64,000 nucleotides of DNA from Aquimarina algicola (GTDB lineage Bacteria; Bacteroidota; Bacteroidia; Flavobacteriales; Flavobacteriaceae). Each line of letters opens with the position of its first letter. Position 1 is the stretch's first letter. Shown here one piece after another: positions 63,978 through 64,000 of this stretch. The DNA is taken from positions 558,001 to 622,000 of the forward strand of contig NZ_VFWZ01000003.1 of the NCBI RefSeq assembly GCF_006443095.1, given 5' to 3'. Made by a program: the position numbers and the translations under genes. Below the pieces are notes generated by a model. It was not told the DNA's origin. It saw nothing but the letters and a program-made list of their open reading frames with translations, and ran no database searches.

Positions 63978-64000
63978 ATGCAAGATAGAAGACAATTTAT
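63978..64000 (+). CDS. Possible start of a gene cut by the right window edge
   Basis: ATG at 63978 opens MQDRRQF and runs off the window; GACTTTTG about 20 bp before it is close to the -7 consensus. Only seven codons are visible, so this may be chance. Confidence 0.25.

Overview
The window looks like a chromosome segment from a marine, alga-associated member of the Flavobacteriaceae (Bacteroidota). The evidence is AT-rich DNA, TAnnTTTG-type -7 promoter elements, one type IX secretion tail, a hybrid two-component (HTCS) regulator, many lipoprotein S1 sulfatases, and the housekeeping order prs-rplY-pth-ribF. The genus cannot be fixed from the sequence alone.

Region 1 (1-35638) is a polysaccharide utilisation locus that I read as built for carrageenan, probably including lambda-type carrageenan. 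The minus-strand arm, from 16687 down to the window edge, holds galE, a LacI-type regulator, a sulfatase, two GH82-like beta-helix proteins (iota-carrageenase family), a Tat-exported FAD oxidoreductase coupled to an unknown secreted protein, three more sulfatases and a GH2 beta-galactosidase cut by the edge. One small EF-hand gene on the plus strand interrupts it. The plus-strand arm holds a GntR-type regulator, galM, a sodium/sugar symporter, galK, galT, a 1377-residue HTCS regulator, a third GH82-like protein with a T9SS tail, a 946-residue beta-propeller protein that fits GH150 lambda-carrageenase in size and layout, a fifth sulfatase, and a GH110 alpha-1,3-galactosidase with its three catalytic aspartates at the expected spacing. 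Together these could cut the chain (GH150/GH82), remove sulfates, release alpha-1,3-Gal (GH110) and beta-1,4-Gal (GH2), import galactose, and feed it through the Leloir pathway. No 3,6-anhydrogalactose pathway genes are present, which fits a galactose-only polymer. No SusC/SusD pair is in the window.

Region 2 (35808-44380) is a separate five-gene operon with a divergent LacI regulator: a TonB-dependent receptor, a GH63/MGH-type glycerate-glycoside hydrolase, a GNAT acetyltransferase, a sodium/solute symporter and a glycerate kinase. Two head-to-tail LacI-type palindromes lie in the divergent promoter. The combination suggests uptake and hydrolysis of a glycosylglycerate. Digeneaside (mannosylglycerate), a low-molecular-weight red-algal photosynthate, is an attractive candidate because the neighbouring locus targets a red-algal wall polysaccharide.

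Region 3 (44400-64000) is mainly housekeeping: tRNA-Leu(CAA), prs, rplY, pth, ribF, an HTTM membrane protein, a TPR histidine kinase, a membrane-bound AraC-type regulator, serS, a TPR protein, a DUF4286 protein, rsmA, mgtE, a thioesterase, a cupin and a DUF2911 protein. It also contains two tiny double-glycine-leader Cys-rich peptides and a tandem pair of lipoproteins, the second of which carries a one-base homopolymer frameshift. Rho-independent terminators with perfect stems lie at 29101, 44407, 46271, 55569 and 59825.
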